DNA of 8,004 nt from contig JABDJQ010000036.1 of NCBI GenBank assembly GCA_013002425.1, positions 1 through 8,004 of the forward strand, given 5' to 3'. Source of the stretch: Gemmatimonadota bacterium. Lineage in GTDB: Bacteria; Orphanbacterota; Orphanbacteria; Orphanbacterales; Orphanbacteraceae. Below are positions 6,308 through 8,004 of this stretch, in pieces. Positions within the stretch are counted from its first letter, which is position 1. The number at the start of each line of letters is the position of its first letter. The position numbers and the translations under genes are program-made. Under the pieces are notes generated by a model, which saw nothing but the letters and a program-made list of their open reading frames with translations, was not told the DNA's origin and did not search any database.

Positions 6308-7123
6308 TCAGCGGGCGACGACGATCAGAACCGACTGGCGGACGTTTTCCGCGAGCGCTTCGAGCGACTGCTCCGGGCTCGTGACCGGATCCACGGGCCG
6401 GAGTTCGTCCGGGAGCGACTCGAGCAGGCGCTGCACTTCCGTGATCTTGACCGCGATGTTCAGGTTCGGCAGCAGGATCGGCTCGTCGAGGCCGGGGTTC
6501 CGCACGGCAAGCATCGAAGAGATGACGCCGACGACTTCGCCCTTCAGATTGAGCAGGGGGCCGCCGCTGTTCCCGGGCTGAATCGGGAGCGAAGTCTGGT
6601 AGTGCGATGGATCGTCGTTCAGGCCGTTCGTTCCGCTGATGATGCCCTGCGAAACTTTCGGTGAACGACCCATGACGTCGACGCGGGGGAATCCGACCGT
6701 GAAGACGCTGGCGCCGAGGCGCGAACCGATTTCCGCCATCGGGAGGGAGGCGAGTCGGCTGCCGTCGTTCTCGATCGCGAGCAGCGCGATGTCGAGTTCC
6801 TCGTCGATCAGGACGACGTTCGCCTCATATTCGATCCCCGTGTCCGCCACGAGTGCGATATCCCCTGTTTCCGCGATGATGTGCCATGCCGTAACGGCAT
6901 ACCCCGGCGCCACGGACCACGCGGTTCCTGTCGCGAGATTCATGTCTTCCATCTTGTTGTGGGCGGGAAGCCGGCTTGCGGGCGATGGGGAAGTCAGGTC
7001 GTCGGTCCGGGCGTAGCCGGCCGTACAGGCGATTGCGAGGGCGAGAGCCAGCCCCGTCGCGGCCCTTCGCGCTGGAAGCGGGCCGTTGACTGCCGGGGCG
7101 TGAGACTGCCTCTTCTGGATCAT
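6308..7123 (-). CDS. Exported trypsin-like serine protease (S1C/DegP-like, no PDZ)
   Basis: This 271-residue protein has a complete catalytic triad: His81 in AVTAWHII (76-83), Asp111 in ELDIALLAI (109-117) and Ser186 in QPGNSGGPLLN (182-192). The oxyanion-hole GNSGGP motif is intact. The N-terminus has a basic stretch ending RR (19-20) and a hydrophobic core (about 21-36), a Sec signal with likely cleavage near AGYA (35-38). Cys33 is in a poor lipobox, so lipidation is uncertain. DegP and relatives carry one or two PDZ domains after the protease domain; here only about 40 residues follow, so substrate recruitment and oligomer control must differ. It lies 69 bp downstream of the nucleosidase gene on the same strand and may share its transcript. 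ATG 7121-7123 has no good Shine-Dalgarno. The kinase gene converges on it. Confidence 0.88.
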   Translation of the reverse strand: MIQKRQSHAPAVNGPLPARRAATGLALALAIACTAGYARTDDLTSPSPASRLPAHNKMEDMNLATGTAWSVAPGYAVTAWHIIAETGDIALVADTGIEYEANVVLIDEELDIALLAIENDGSRLASLPMAEIGSRLGASVFTVGFPRVDVMGRSPKVSQGIISGTNGLNDDPSHYQTSLPIQPGNSGGPLLNLKGEVVGVISSMLAVRNPGLDEPILLPNLNIAVKITEVQRLLESLPDELRPVDPVTSPEQSLEALAENVRQSVLIVVAR

Positions 7124-7157
7124 GCTCGAAGTTTCGGCCGGAAGGGACGAATCTTGA
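7124..7157 (-). promoter_or_regulatory. Sigma-28-like promoter candidate before the protease gene
   Basis: On the minus strand TCAAGATT, 11 bases, then GCCGAAAC match the FliA-type pattern TAAAGTTT-N11-GCCGATAA at 12 of 16 positions. Seven bases then lead to the ATG. The same CCGGCCGAAACT 12-mer occurs at 1941-1952, 9 bases before the HPP start codon, but with no matching -35. This is suggestive only; no sigma factor or flagellar gene is in view. Confidence 0.2.
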
Positions 7158-7192
7158 GCTTGCCGGCAGCTCCCCGGGCTCCCTTCCCCGAT

Positions 7193-8004
7193 TCAGTCGA
7201 GTCCGGCGAGAACGGCCATCGCCACGCTGGCGGCGTTCTCCGACGCCAGTGCCGCGTAGGTGCGGAATTCGTCATGCGCGCCTCCCTGCGCGCGATCGGA
7301 AACAGCCCGCACGGCCAGAAACGGAACGCGCCTCGTGTGGGCGACGCGGGCGATTTCCGAGGTTTCCATATCCACGGTCATGGCCGAGAAGTGCTGATGA
7401 ATCCAGGACGTCTGTTCTTCGCTGCTGATGAACCGCGCGCCCGTCACTCCGTTGCCGCCGACAGCCACGCGGGGGGTGTACGTGAGGCAGTCGCCGAGGC
7501 GCGGACAGATCACCATCTGCGGCTTCCTGACAGAACGCGCGACTGCAATGAGCTCGGGGCACGCCGGGTACCATTCCGTTTCGCCGCTGATGCCGACGTC
7601 ATGCCGCGCCCAGCGCTCGGCGATCGAAACGTCCCCGATGCGAAGAGCCGGATCGATTCCTCCCGCCACGCCCGAAAACAGAATCGCGTCGGGCATGAGC
7701 GAGTCGACGAGCGTTTCAGTCGATGTCACCGCGCCGGCAAGACCGACCCCCGCAAGCGAGAGAACCACGTTTTTCCCCGCGAGTTTCCCGTAGTGAAACC
7801 GAACGCCGTTCATGGTTGCCGTATCCGAAACCGCGGTTGCTTCGAGTAGAAATGAAAGTTCGATCGGCATGGCGGAGACAACCGCGTAGAGGGGCGGATC
7901 ATCCGCGTTCGCCAGCCAGTCCGGGATCGTGTTCGTCGGGCCCGAACAGCCGACCGCGACGAGCAGCATCGGAAATGCGAAGACGAGCAGCATCAGCGAG
8001 GGAG
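7193..8004 (-). CDS. Exported MTA/SAH nucleosidase-like lipoprotein, 5' end uncertain
   Basis: This belongs to the PNP/UDP phosphorylase superfamily and is closest to 5'-methylthioadenosine/S-adenosylhomocysteine nucleosidase, which hydrolyses the N-glycosidic bond to release adenine. Numbered from the ATG at 7991-7993, it has AMPIEL (41-46) with Glu45 at the place of E. coli MtnN catalytic Glu12. FSGVAGGIDPALRIGD (106-121) is the phosphate/ribose-loop region, VDME (207-210) gives the ribose-binding Glu210, and VSD (231-233) gives catalytic Asp233. A hydrophobic segment ends in VAVGC (12-16), a lipobox-like site followed by a Thr/Pro-rich linker, so the protein is probably a lipoprotein. That is unusual, because MtnN is cytoplasmic. 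The usual positive N-region is missing after this ATG and the frame stays open to the window edge, so the true start probably lies beyond 8004. It precedes the exported protease by 69 bp. Confidence 0.8.
   Translation of the reverse strand, partial: PSLMLLVFAFPMLLVAVGCSGPTNTIPDWLANADDPPLYAVVSAMPIELSFLLEATAVSDTATMNGVRFHYGKLAGKNVVLSLAGVGLAGAVTSTETLVDSLMPDAILFSGVAGGIDPALRIGDVSIAERWARHDVGISGETEWYPACPELIAVARSVRKPQMVICPRLGDCLTYTPRVAVGGNGVTGARFISSEEQTSWIHQHFSAMTVDMETSEIARVAHTRRVPFLAVRAVSDRAQGGAHDEFRTYAALASENAASVAMAVLAGLD

Noticed and set aside
6881..7849. 322-codon plus-strand open frame across the protease and nucleosidase genes
   Set aside because: It is antisense to two genes with intact catalytic motifs, and its composition is that of a shadow frame.

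Overview
The window is GC-rich, gene-dense bacterial DNA with six protein genes. Five lie on the minus strand and one on the plus strand, and there is no mobile element, tRNA, rRNA or CRISPR array. The gene mix is an oxidoreductase of the pyruvate:ferredoxin type, an RnfB-like iron-sulfur protein, a transmembrane Ser/Thr kinase with C-terminal TPRs, a GT-C glycosyltransferase and two exported proteins. It suggests an uncultured Gram-negative lineage with some anaerobic metabolism, such as Planctomycetota, Candidatus Eisenbacteria or another FCB/PVC-like phylum. That placement is inferred from protein style only.

Positions 1-1155 (minus): an rnfB-like gene is followed by the first 65 codons of a NifJ-type 2-oxoacid:ferredoxin oxidoreductase, which runs off the window. 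They look like an electron-transfer unit: the oxidoreductase reduces low-potential carriers and the membrane-anchored Fe-S protein could take the electrons. The C-terminal ferredoxin domain of the RnfB-like protein has lost exactly the four cysteines of one cluster and kept the four of the other. Upstream of rnfB are a possible 25-codon leader ORF overlapping its start and a compact operator-like block at 1248-1287.

Positions 1380-3747 (minus): a small HPP-family membrane protein lies downstream of a 570-residue polytopic GT-C glycosyltransferase. The glycosyltransferase is divergent from the kinase across a 75-bp gap with -10-like hexamers very close to both start codons.

Positions 3823-6183 (plus): a 786-residue receptor-like Ser/Thr kinase with one transmembrane helix and kinesin-light-chain-like TPRs. 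It ends in a textbook intrinsic terminator with a cUUCGg loop.

Positions 6308-8004 (minus): an exported MTA/SAH-nucleosidase-like lipoprotein, open at the window edge, is followed 69 bp later by an exported trypsin-like serine protease. I see no complete new defence or mobile system. The points most worth following are the RnfB variant next to the oxidoreductase, its control region, and the exported nucleosidase.
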